Assembly: GCA_934343805.1 (NCBI GenBank)
Contig: CAKRIN010000005.1
Coordinates: 1 to 64,000 of the forward strand
Length of the DNA: 64,000 nt
Direction of reading: 5' to 3'
From: an uncultured Lachnospira sp.
Lineage (GTDB): Bacteria; Bacillota; Clostridia; Lachnospirales; Lachnospiraceae
Shown here: positions 1 to 8,179 of the stretch, piece after piece
How the letters are laid out: every line of letters starts with the position of its first letter
How positions within the stretch are numbered: the stretch's first letter is position 1
Translations under genes and position numbers: made by a program
The notes under the pieces: model-generated
Seen by the model: only the letters and a program-made list of their open reading frames with translations
Told to the model about the DNA's origin: nothing
Databases searched by the model: none

Positions 1-189
1 TGCTCTGAATCTTTAGAAACATTTATTAATAAGAGTCTTACTTACATATCTGATATTAATGGAAATGTTGGTGTAAGTTCTATAGGCTGTTCTGTTGGAA
101 CTCATGTAGGTCCTGGAACATACGGAATTGCTTATGTAGAAGCTGCTGAATCAGGAATAAAACGAGACAACATTGTAAAGACAGCCTGA
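1..189 (+). CDS. DegV family fatty-acid-binding protein, C-terminal fragment
   Basis: Frame 1 is open from the window edge to a TGA at 187-189 and encodes the last 62 residues of a protein whose start lies outside. The stretch IGCSVGTHVGPGTYGIAY matches the conserved C-terminal motif of DegV proteins, which bind fatty acids and feed fatty-acid kinase in Firmicutes. The match is clear although the piece is short. About 19 residues follow the motif, longer than the usual DegV tail, and this extension overlaps the end of the opposing Nudix gene by 58 bp. The lipid substrate and the rest of the protein cannot be judged. Confidence 0.8.
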   Translation, partial: CSESLETFINKSLTYISDINGNVGVSSIGCSVGTHVGPGTYGIAYVEAAESGIKRDNIVKTA

Positions 190-1004
190 TTCTTGTAGCG
201 TCGCTGTTCTGATGGAACGAATCTGTCAGAATTAACAAGTTCATCAAATTCTTTATATGGAACATACATGTAGTCCATGGTTTCTCCTTCCTGAAGGGTA
301 ACATGGACTTCTTTTTCTATTAAATTAAGATAACTGTGATATATGGCATGCTTAGGTCTATCCACATAACTGTAGAGAGGAATAAGATCATCAATAGAAA
401 TTTTTATGCCTGTCTCTTCAAATAACTCACGGACAGCACCTTCAGCTGGAGTTTCACCTTTAAGGATAGAACCGCCTGTAACTTCCCACTTAAGAGGATA
501 TGTTTTATTACGTGAACGTTCAGTTGTAAGAAGCTTACCATCTTTAGTCATTGTGTATATATTGACGATTATGTGATATACTCCTTCAGGTAATGATTTG
601 GCCTGACTTCTTTTCAGGTCAAATCCGAGAAGCTTTTCGTTCTCATCATATGCATCCCATATTTCTTCATCAACTATTTCAACAAAGCTGTCATAGTATT
701 GTTCTTCAAAATATATCATTTCCTCAATCTGTTGAATTGTATATGAAATATTTTCAGGAGCAATAATCCATACAGTTTCTGGATCATCACGTCTTCTTGC
801 AACGGCGATAAGAACACCGGAGTATTCATCAACGGGAACATCAACACCAAGCAGATATACACGCTGTTTGTCTAATTCAGAGAATCGGGCAGATCTTTCA
901 ACATCTACATAGCCACAATTAATTGGATAGACCACCGAGGGGTTATCGTCATCAGTGCTTCCTAAGGGGTGGTCGATTTTCACGGTTACAGTTTCTTCTC
1001 TCAT
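132..1004 (-). CDS. Inorganic pyrophosphatase-like domain fused to Nudix hydrolase
   Basis: 290 residues with two parts. Residues 1-105 resemble the short inorganic-pyrophosphatase-like proteins of Clostridia (HPLGS near residue 12, YPINCGYV at 26-33, LLGVDVPV at 51-58, APENISYT near 82). Residues about 112-275 are a Nudix domain of the IPP-isomerase-like/YfcD type, with a perfect Nudix box from G178 to I200 (G-x5-E-x7-RELFEETGI). Nudix enzymes cleave nucleoside diphosphates linked to another group and release phosphate or pyrophosphate. The fusion suggests coupled removal of a pyrophosphate product, but the pyrophosphatase part is short and may be inactive. The ATG at 1004 is preceded by an aaggag-type RBS. 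The gene stands alone downstream of a 500-bp palindrome and converges on DegV. Confidence 0.8.
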   Translation of the reverse strand: MREETVTVKIDHPLGSTDDDNPSVVYPINCGYVDVERSARFSELDKQRVYLLGVDVPVDEYSGVLIAVARRRDDPETVWIIAPENISYTIQQIEEMIYFEEQYYDSFVEIVDEEIWDAYDENEKLLGFDLKRSQAKSLPEGVYHIIVNIYTMTKDGKLLTTERSRNKTYPLKWEVTGGSILKGETPAEGAVRELFEETGIKISIDDLIPLYSYVDRPKHAIYHSYLNLIEKEVHVTLQEGETMDYMYVPYKEFDELVNSDRFVPSEQRRYKNQAVFTMLSRFIPDSAAST

Positions 1005-1035
1005 TATTTCTCCTTGTTAAATGTTTATTAACTTG

Positions 1036-1540
1036 ATATTTGTTATTACGTGTGTGAGGCATTATTGTAGTTATTTTGTCTGTGTCTGGCATATATATTT
1101 GAACACGTTATGAATTGCTAATTTATCGGTATTATTTTCGGCTCTTTCGATTGTTTATGTTCATTCGATAGCTGTACACTTTCGCCTAGATGTACGTCTG
1201 AGACACACTCTCGATTTATTGTGAGCTGTGTGGGAGTTAATGCCGCTATATACATAAGGGCGGTGCGGGAAAGCACGTTCAAGCGAAGCGCGTTTGATTT
1301 ACCGCACCGTAATAAACTTTGTAGATAGCGGCATTTACTCCCACTAAGCGAAACATTCATGAGAGAGTGTGCCTCAGACGTACATCTAGGTGAAAGTGTT
1401 CATCTGGCGAATGTACACAAACGTATGAGCCGAAAATAACACCTGATAAATTAACGCAATTCTAACGAATCGTTCAAACACATATGCCATACACAGACAA
1501 ATAATTCACAACTGAGTCTCACACATGCAATGACAAATAT
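1036..1540. repeat. Family A giant imperfect palindrome, copy 1
   Basis: Nearly the whole 549-bp space between the Nudix fusion and cls is one imperfect inverted repeat centred near 1286. The arms pair over about 240 bp each. Matching pieces include TTTGTCTGTG (about 1076) with CACAGACAAA (about 1493), TTATTTTCGGCTC with GAGCCGAAAATAA, and CTAGATGTACGTCTGAG with its complement near 1380. The inner core shares tcaaacgcgcttcgcttga and tagcgg/ccgcta edges with a second copy at 9928-10186 in the opposite orientation. No coding potential is convincing. It may be a non-autonomous mobile element or a large structured transcript. Confidence 0.85.
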
Positions 1541-1553
1541 GAATATACACCAA

Positions 1554-3128
1554 TTAGAACAAAGGTGCAACCAGTCTTAATATACACTGCCACATTCTTA
1601 AAATCCTTGGCTTATTAATATATTTGTCAGTTACTTCCTCACTTCGTCTGAAAATATTGTAGAAATCATTAAGTATGTCGGCAGCAGTCTCTTTTCCGTA
1701 TACATATGCAGCATTTTCAAAGTGAAGGTAAAGACTTCTGAAATCCATGTTGATTGTGCCGACAACTGATACTTCTCCATCGCTTACCCACTGTTTTGCA
1801 TGAATGAAGCCCGGTGTGTATTCGTATATTCTTACGCCGTATCTTACGAGATCTGCATAATATGATCTTGTGAGGCTGTAAGTAAGCTTCTTATCAGGAA
1901 TACCGGGAGTAACAATTCTTACATCAACACCTCTCATGGCTGCCATTGCAAGCTCTCTGGACATTTCTTCTGTAATAAGCAGATATGGTGTTGTAATGTA
2001 AAGATACCGCTTGGCGCTCTTAATAATATTAAGATAAACATTTTCAGCAACCCTGTTGTTATTAAGCGGGCTGTCAGCGTAAGGAACAACATACTGATTA
2101 TTATTAACAGCCTTGTAGCCATAGTCAGATGCTTTGATATATTTAATATAATCGTCTTGAGGCTCGTCTGTCTTCTTAATGGAATTCCACATGGAAAGAA
2201 AAAGCATTGTAAGAGTCTTAACGGCATCGCCAGTCAGCTTAAGACCGGTATCTTTCCACTCTCCATATGGGTGTGTTATGTTAAAGTACTCATCAGCAAG
2301 ATTATACCCCCCGGTAAATCCGACCTTACCGTCAATTACAGTAATTTTTCTGTGATCACGGTTATTCATGAACATGTTAAATGCAAGCTTAATTGGATTG
2401 AATACGCGGCAGTCAATACCATTTGCACGCATTTCTTTTATGAAATCCTTGTTAAGGAAGAAAATACTTCCTACATCATCATAGAATAATCTGACTTCAA
2501 CGCCTGCGGCAGCTTTTCTAATAAGTACATCTTTAATTCTGTCAAAGCTTGAAGCTTCCTCAATAGCATGATATTCCATAAATATAAACTTCTCAGCTTT
2601 TTCAAGCTCTGCTAGTTGTGCTTCAAGACCTTCCTCACCTATAGAATAAAATTCAATATCCGTATTCTTATATACAGGATATCCTTCATGATTACTCAGA
2701 TAATGGAACTGGTTATATATATATATATCCTTAGCTTTAACCTCATTAAGAATGTTTTCATCCTGAGAAAGAGATTTTTTATAGGATTCTTCTATTGAAT
2801 TAAATCTTTTCTTTACAGCCCTTGTAACAATGGAACGTCCAAAAAGAAGATAAATAAGTATACCAAGTATAGGAAATGCGAGAATTACAATTATCCATGG
2901 CATTTTCATGGCTGAATTAGTAGATGTTCCGTATATCTTAAGCACAAGAATAACTGCAATAAATGTGCTTAATAATGAAATCCATGCATAGTCCCTGTAA
3001 AAATATAATAATAGATACGCCAGCCATGCAACCTGGATAAGTACAAATATACCTGTAGCCAGAAGCCGTCCAAAGCTGTTTTTTACAGCTGTTTTCTTTT
3101 CGGTTCTCATATGCTTGCGATTACCCAT
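1554..3128 (-). CDS. cls: Cardiolipin synthase
   Basis: 524-residue membrane phospholipase-D-type enzyme that joins two phosphatidylglycerol molecules into cardiolipin and glycerol. Two or three hydrophobic segments occupy residues 18-90, followed by two HKD catalytic motifs: HRKITVIDG near residue 258 and HAKQWVSDG near residue 441, each with the HxKx4D pattern. Length is normal for bacterial Cls (about 480-520). The ATG at 3128 has an aaaggag RBS. It is the last gene of a run of six minus-strand genes (gltX to cls) with gaps of 18-44 bp, directly after the two ABC exporter genes, so it is probably co-transcribed with them. Confidence 0.93.
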   Translation of the reverse strand: MGNRKHMRTEKKTAVKNSFGRLLATGIFVLIQVAWLAYLLLYFYRDYAWISLLSTFIAVILVLKIYGTSTNSAMKMPWIIVILAFPILGILIYLLFGRSIVTRAVKKRFNSIEESYKKSLSQDENILNEVKAKDIYIYNQFHYLSNHEGYPVYKNTDIEFYSIGEEGLEAQLAELEKAEKFIFMEYHAIEEASSFDRIKDVLIRKAAAGVEVRLFYDDVGSIFFLNKDFIKEMRANGIDCRVFNPIKLAFNMFMNNRDHRKITVIDGKVGFTGGYNLADEYFNITHPYGEWKDTGLKLTGDAVKTLTMLFLSMWNSIKKTDEPQDDYIKYIKASDYGYKAVNNNQYVVPYADSPLNNNRVAENVYLNIIKSAKRYLYITTPYLLITEEMSRELAMAAMRGVDVRIVTPGIPDKKLTYSLTRSYYADLVRYGVRIYEYTPGFIHAKQWVSDGEVSVVGTINMDFRSLYLHFENAAYVYGKETAADILNDFYNIFRRSEEVTDKYINKPRILRMWQCILRLVAPLF

Positions 3129-3156
3129 AATTATTCTTATCTCCTTTTCTTAATTA

Positions 3157-4980
3157 TCAGATTGCTTTTCCGGCAAACTGTGTCATATACAGCTCATAGT
3201 ATCTGCCTTTAGCAGCAAGCAGAGTCTCATGATTACCTGTCTCAACAACTCTTCCATTATCCATAACAACTATGACGTCAGCGTCCTGAATAGTTGACAG
3301 TCGGTGTGCAATAATAAGGCTTGTTCTGTTCTTCATAAGATTAGTCATTGCATCCTGAATCCTTTTTTCTGTACGTGTGTCAACACTTGAGGTTGCTTCA
3401 TCAAGTATAAGAATCTTAGGACTTGCAACGAATGCTCTTGCAATTGATAGTAACTGACGTTGTCCCTGTGACAGATTCTGTCCATTTTTGGTAAGCACAG
3501 AATCATATCCGCCAGGAAGGTGCATAATCATATTGTGGCAGTTAGCTTTCTTTGCAGCAGCAATTATTTCAGTATCTGTTGCATCCTGTCTTGAATATAA
3601 AATATTATTCTTTACTGTATCGGCAAAAAGAACGGTATCCTGTAATACAATAGCAGTATTCTTTCTAAGATTCTCACAGTCGATATCTTTAATATTAATT
3701 CCGTCAATAGTTATACTGCCATTGTCAATATCGTAGAATCTCATAAGAAGATTGACAACAGTCGTCTTGCCGCTTCCAGTGCTTCCGACAAGCGCAACCT
3801 TCTGTCCGGATTTAACCTTGAGGTTGAAATCATACAATACCTGTTTGCCTGGGATATAAGAGAAATCAACATGATTAAATTCAATATCACCTGTAGAATC
3901 GTCCATTGTAAGTTTTCCTGATTTATCCTCAGAAGGTTCATCAAGAACAGAAAATACTCGTTCAGCGCCTGCTATGGCAGTCTGAATCTGCCCCCATATA
4001 TTGGCAAGCTCGTCAATAGGTCTGCCAAACTGCTTGGCATATACGATAAATGCTGATATAACACCGATAGATACATATCCTTTAATAGCGAAATATCCTC
4101 CGGCTCCTGCAATAATGACGAAGCCGGTATTGTTAATGACATTCATAACAGGTCCCATAGACCCACCAAGAATCTCGGCTTTAATACCAACCTTAGTCAG
4201 TTCATCAGAGGTTTTGTTAAAAACATTACATACATTTTCCTGTCTGTCAAATGCTGTAACAGTCCTGATGCCAGTGACCATCTCCTCAACAGTACCATTA
4301 AGCTGTCCTAAAAGAACCTGTCGTCTGGAATAGAATTTTCTCATGGCTTTAGATAAATTCTTAGTTGCAAATATAGTAAGAATCACTGTTGTGCAGGAAC
4401 ATAGTGCAAGCTGTGGTGACAATGCCACCATCATAATGACAGTTCCAATAATAGTAAGAACACCTGAGAATAACGAACTCATAGACTGAGATACAGTGTT
4501 AGAGATATTCTCAACATCATTAGTCATACGGCTCATAATGTCACCATGTGAATGCTGGTCAAGATACTTAACTGACATACCTACAATCTTATTAAAAAGA
4601 TCCTGTCTCATGTGCTTAACAATTCTCTGACTTAGTATGGCACTTAATCTTGTCTGTATAAATGTGCATATACTGTATATTATGTATACCACTAACATGA
4701 AGATAAGTATATGATTTAAATTATTAAATTTTCTTAAAGAAATATAATCAATTGCCTGACTCTGAAGCTTTGGAGCATAGACGGAGCATACAACCATTAC
4801 AACTACGGCAATAAAAAGAGCAGTAATTACAGGTATTTCTTTAGCAAAATACTGCATAAGGCGCATAAATGTTTCTTTACCATTGACAGGCTTTTCAACA
4901 ACAGCACCTCTGTTTCTGGGTCCTCCCTTCATGCCGGGAATTCTCATATTTACCTGTGAAGTATTCTTATCCTCAGCCAT
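3157..4980 (-). CDS. ABC exporter, fused permease/ATPase, catalytically complete half
   Basis: 607 residues. An N-terminal hydrophilic leader of about 50 residues is followed by a six-helix ABC transmembrane domain (about 55-340) and a nucleotide-binding domain. Walker A (GSTGSGKTT) is near residue 397, signature LSQGQ near 502, Walker B ILILDEATSS near 522, and the switch histidine is in AHRLST. All catalytic residues are present, unlike the partner encoded just upstream. The two genes are 18 bp apart and form a heterodimeric type IV exporter of the BmrCD or TM287/288 kind, which exports drugs, lipids or peptides. The substrate is not evident. Neighbouring cls and Nudix genes do not settle it. 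Confidence 0.92.
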   Translation of the reverse strand: MAEDKNTSQVNMRIPGMKGGPRNRGAVVEKPVNGKETFMRLMQYFAKEIPVITALFIAVVVMVVCSVYAPKLQSQAIDYISLRKFNNLNHILIFMLVVYIIYSICTFIQTRLSAILSQRIVKHMRQDLFNKIVGMSVKYLDQHSHGDIMSRMTNDVENISNTVSQSMSSLFSGVLTIIGTVIMMVALSPQLALCSCTTVILTIFATKNLSKAMRKFYSRRQVLLGQLNGTVEEMVTGIRTVTAFDRQENVCNVFNKTSDELTKVGIKAEILGGSMGPVMNVINNTGFVIIAGAGGYFAIKGYVSIGVISAFIVYAKQFGRPIDELANIWGQIQTAIAGAERVFSVLDEPSEDKSGKLTMDDSTGDIEFNHVDFSYIPGKQVLYDFNLKVKSGQKVALVGSTGSGKTTVVNLLMRFYDIDNGSITIDGINIKDIDCENLRKNTAIVLQDTVLFADTVKNNILYSRQDATDTEIIAAAKKANCHNMIMHLPGGYDSVLTKNGQNLSQGQRQLLSIARAFVASPKILILDEATSSVDTRTEKRIQDAMTNLMKNRTSLIIAHRLSTIQDADVIVVMDNGRVVETGNHETLLAAKGRYYELYMTQFAGKAI

Positions 4981-4998
4981 AATATCTCTATCTCCTTG

Positions 4999-6726
4999 TT
5001 ATTTCTTATTCAACTGCGAATTATATATATCCTGATATATAGCACTGTTTTTGAGCAGTTCGTCATGAGTGCCGACAGCACTTATATGTCCGTCATCAAG
5101 AATTACAATTCTGTCTGCATCTTTAACAGAGGCAATTCTCTGTGCAATAATAATCTTGGTAGTGTCCGGATATGCATTTTTAAGCATTGAATACAGGCTG
5201 GCTTCTGTCTTTAAATCCAGAGCACTTGTTGCATCATCAAATATAATAATCTCAGATTGTTTAAGGATTGTACGGCTTATGGCAACTCTCTGTTTCTGAC
5301 CACCGGAAAGACTGGTTCCCTGCTGTGTCACAAGAGTATCAAATTCGTCTGTTGAAGTACTGATAAATTCCATAGCCTGTGCGATAGAAGCTGCATTTGC
5401 AATATCGGTATCAGTTGCATTTTCACGACCCCACTGGATGTTCTCTTTAATAGTGCTTTGGAATATTTCACTTTTCTGGAGAGCAACAGATATACGCTCA
5501 CGCAGATTCTTAAGGTTATATTCCCTGACATCAATATCATCAACAAGCACGCTTCCTCCGGTTACATCATAGAATCTTGGAATCAGGTTAATAAGGCTTG
5601 TTTTACCACATCCGGTTTCACCGAGAATACCGATAGTTTCGCCGGGATTGATAACAAGATTAATATTATCAAGAATCTTCTTATCGCCAGTTAATGGATA
5701 TGCAAATGTTACATTTTTAAATTCAATCTTTCCCTTAACAGAAGGTTTTCCGTCAAACGAACCATCTTTGATAGAAGGCTCGCAGGCAAGTACCTCATTA
5801 ATTCGTCTGCCTGAAGCAATACCTCTTGAAGCAGTCTGGAACATATTAGTCATTCGCATAACCGCATTAAGAGATTGTGTGACATATGTAATTGCGGCCA
5901 TAACATTTCCGGGTGTAACAGACCCGCTGGCAACCTGAATACCACCCACCTTGATAACAGCAACTACAGACAGGTTAAGAATAATATTCATAATTGGCTG
6001 CATATATGAGAAAATCATCAGCACATTAAGCTGTGTATTTACAAGGTCATCATTGGATTTGCCAAAACGCTCTTTTTCGTAATCTTCTTTAACATAGGCT
6101 TTGACAACACGGAAACCTGAAACATTTTCCTGCATTACATTATTAACATTATCAAGTTTTTGTTGAAGCCTGGAAAAAAGTGGATTAGCTTTAGAAAGAA
6201 AATATATAACACATATGATTACAAGCGGCAGGGCACATGCGATAACTGCACCAAAGCTCAGATTAAGGGATAACATGCATATTATGCCGCCGGCAAAAAG
6301 CATAAATGTCCTTATAAAACCACGCATGCTCATCTGGATAAAATTCTGTAACTGCGTTATATCGTTGGTAACTCTTGTGATAAGTGAACCTGTAGAGAAT
6401 TTGTCAGTCTGTTCGAAGGAGAAAGACATAATATTTTTAAATATATCTTTTCTTAAATCATTACCAAAATTCTGTGATGCAATATTAGCACACACACCAC
6501 ATAAGATACCAGATAATCCGCCCAAAATCACGAATATTATCATCTTAAGTCCTTCGGTAAATACAAGATTCAGATTCCCAACACCGTTATTAGATAAACC
6601 TAAAACACCTTCATCCACGATGGTGCTCATTAAACGAGGCTGAACGAGGTCCGCAAGAACCTCGCCCACCATGAATAAAGGTGCAAGAATGGCAAAAAGC
6701 CAGTATTTTTTAAGATATTTCAGCAT
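4999..6726 (-). CDS. ABC exporter, fused permease/ATPase, degenerate-site half
   Basis: 575 residues: six-helix transmembrane domain (about 15-300) and an ATPase domain with Walker A GETGCGKTS near residue 367 and signature LSGGQKQR. Two catalytic positions differ from consensus: the residue after Walker B is Asp (IIIFDDATSALD, about residue 496) instead of Glu, and the switch-loop His is Gln (IIAQRIAS, about residue 528). This pattern is typical of the half carrying the degenerate ATP site in heterodimeric exporters and supports pairing with the next gene. The ATG at 6726 overlaps no neighbour; the Nudix gene upstream ends 26 bp away, so one transcript is likely. Confidence 0.92.
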   Translation of the reverse strand: MLKYLKKYWLFAILAPLFMVGEVLADLVQPRLMSTIVDEGVLGLSNNGVGNLNLVFTEGLKMIIFVILGGLSGILCGVCANIASQNFGNDLRKDIFKNIMSFSFEQTDKFSTGSLITRVTNDITQLQNFIQMSMRGFIRTFMLFAGGIICMLSLNLSFGAVIACALPLVIICVIYFLSKANPLFSRLQQKLDNVNNVMQENVSGFRVVKAYVKEDYEKERFGKSNDDLVNTQLNVLMIFSYMQPIMNIILNLSVVAVIKVGGIQVASGSVTPGNVMAAITYVTQSLNAVMRMTNMFQTASRGIASGRRINEVLACEPSIKDGSFDGKPSVKGKIEFKNVTFAYPLTGDKKILDNINLVINPGETIGILGETGCGKTSLINLIPRFYDVTGGSVLVDDIDVREYNLKNLRERISVALQKSEIFQSTIKENIQWGRENATDTDIANAASIAQAMEFISTSTDEFDTLVTQQGTSLSGGQKQRVAISRTILKQSEIIIFDDATSALDLKTEASLYSMLKNAYPDTTKIIIAQRIASVKDADRIVILDDGHISAVGTHDELLKNSAIYQDIYNSQLNKK

Positions 6727-6752
6727 GTAAAAACTCCCTGTCTTTAAATTAA

Positions 6753-7256
6753 TTATTCAAAAACCTTCCTTATGCTGTCGTAATGAAGAAATTCTCCCCT
6801 GTCAGCGATAGCTTTAATTTCGTCTGCTGTAGCAAATCTGAAACCGGCAGTCTCTTCTGTCTGTAAATGTATATCTGCTTCTGTAATATCCATGTTAAAC
6901 TTATAGATATCAACAAAATAGTTATCCTTTTCTTTGGGATTATCTCTTCTGTAAGAAAATTCAAAGCCGCCATCAGCCTGTGATACATCAACGCCAGTTT
7001 CTTCTAATACTTCACGGCATACAGCCTGAAAAGATGTCTCTCCCGCCTGGCATGCACCGCCTGAGACTTCCCAGTGACCAGGTGCCCATGCTTTAGTTAA
7101 GACTCTCTGTGTTATTAAAAATGTATTGTCAGGTCTTTTGATTATGCCAAGAACAGTCAGATGATAGTCACCATCTTTCATGTTCCAGTCATTACGTTTC
7201 ATAGTACGGCCTGTAAGTTGTTTATTGACATCATAAATATCCCATATCTCACCCAT
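6753..7256 (-). CDS. Nudix hydrolase
   Basis: 167-residue Nudix protein of the IPP-isomerase-like branch (starts GEIWDIYD, as in the Nudix half of the 132-1004 fusion). The Nudix box runs from G67 to V89 with G-x5-E-x7-REVLEETGV intact, so the metal-binding glutamates are present. It probably hydrolyses a nucleoside-diphosphate derivative; the exact substrate is unknown. It sits between the thioredoxin-reductase-like gene (21 bp upstream) and the ABC exporter pair (26 bp downstream) in one minus-strand operon. Two Nudix proteins of the same subgroup within 6 kb point to a local duplication or related substrates. Confidence 0.9.
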   Translation of the reverse strand: MGEIWDIYDVNKQLTGRTMKRNDWNMKDGDYHLTVLGIIKRPDNTFLITQRVLTKAWAPGHWEVSGGACQAGETSFQAVCREVLEETGVDVSQADGGFEFSYRRDNPKEKDNYFVDIYKFNMDITEADIHLQTEETAGFRFATADEIKAIADRGEFLHYDSIRKVFE

Positions 7257-7277
7257 TATTGATTGTCTCCTGTTAAA

Positions 7278-8135
7278 CTAATTATCTTTATGTTCTTTCA
7301 GATATTCAAGCACGCTGTGTACAGCAACATTTCCTTCACCAACAGCCTTGGCATACTGATAAGGTCTGCCTGTACAGTCGCCTGCTGCATATACACCATT
7401 AATATTAGTTTTCTGTGTTCTGTCAACAATAATATGACCACCAGCCATATCAAGTCCTGATAATAATACACCCGGATTGATGGAATCTTTTAAGAAGAAT
7501 GCACCGCTTACAGAGATAGTATCACCCTTGAAAGTTACTGAAGCTACCTTATTGTCTCCATCAACACTTGCAGGAAGTCCATGGTAATGTGTAATGTTGT
7601 CACATTTTAACTCAGTTTCTTTGTATGGTGTAAAGAGGTATATATGGTTTGCAAGTCCTGCTAAAAATGAAACTTCGTCCTCATATTTAGGAGCAGCACA
7701 TATAACAGCAATATCCTTATTCTTATATAATGCTCCATCACATGTAGCGCAATAGCTTACGCCACAACCAAGGAGTTTTGCTTCGCCTTCAATCTCTTTT
7801 GTTGTTGTCATACCAACAGTCATTATGACAGATTTGGCTTCGTATATCTCATTATCAGCTCCTGCGGCAAAATAACCGCCACAGTCATATATTGAATTAA
7901 CCTGTGCTTCTGTTATAGTAATGCCGCAGTCGTCAATCTGCTTTAAGAACACAGATTGCATTTCACTGCCTGTAATGGCAGAAAGTCCCGGATAATTCAT
8001 GATTTTCTCAGCTTTTTCTATCTTAGCACTAAGTGTCCTTGAACCAAACCATATAAAGTTGAGATTTCTTGCTTTAGCAGTAAGTGCAGCAGATACCCCT
8101 GCAGGTCCGCTGCCGATTATCATAAGATCATACAT
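7278..8135 (-). CDS. Thioredoxin reductase-like FAD/NAD(P)H oxidoreductase
   Basis: 285 residues with the low-molecular-weight thioredoxin reductase layout: FAD-binding GSGPAG at residues 8-13, redox pair C129-A-T-C132 followed by DG, and C-terminal FAD motif GVYAAGDCTG. The reaction would be NAD(P)H-dependent reduction of a thioredoxin or related dithiol protein in the cytoplasm. It is 20-30 residues shorter than classic TrxB, and the NAD(P)H-binding region lacks the usual clear GxGxxA motif (VICAAPKYED there instead). The partner or cofactor preference may therefore differ; ferredoxin-linked TrxR-like enzymes of Clostridia are a possibility. It lies 44 bp downstream of gltX in the same operon. 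Confidence 0.85.
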   Translation of the reverse strand: MYDLMIIGSGPAGVSAALTAKARNLNFIWFGSRTLSAKIEKAEKIMNYPGLSAITGSEMQSVFLKQIDDCGITITEAQVNSIYDCGGYFAAGADNEIYEAKSVIMTVGMTTTKEIEGEAKLLGCGVSYCATCDGALYKNKDIAVICAAPKYEDEVSFLAGLANHIYLFTPYKETELKCDNITHYHGLPASVDGDNKVASVTFKGDTISVSGAFFLKDSINPGVLLSGLDMAGGHIIVDRTQKTNINGVYAAGDCTGRPYQYAKAVGEGNVAVHSVLEYLKEHKDN

Positions 8136-8179
8136 ATTAAATAGCCTCCTTATAATGTTGACTTATAAACTAGTATTAA

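Noticed and set aside
1118-1360. 80-codon ORF on the minus strand
   Set aside because: It lies entirely within the family A palindrome and its sequence follows from the inverted repeat; no RBS or protein-like composition.
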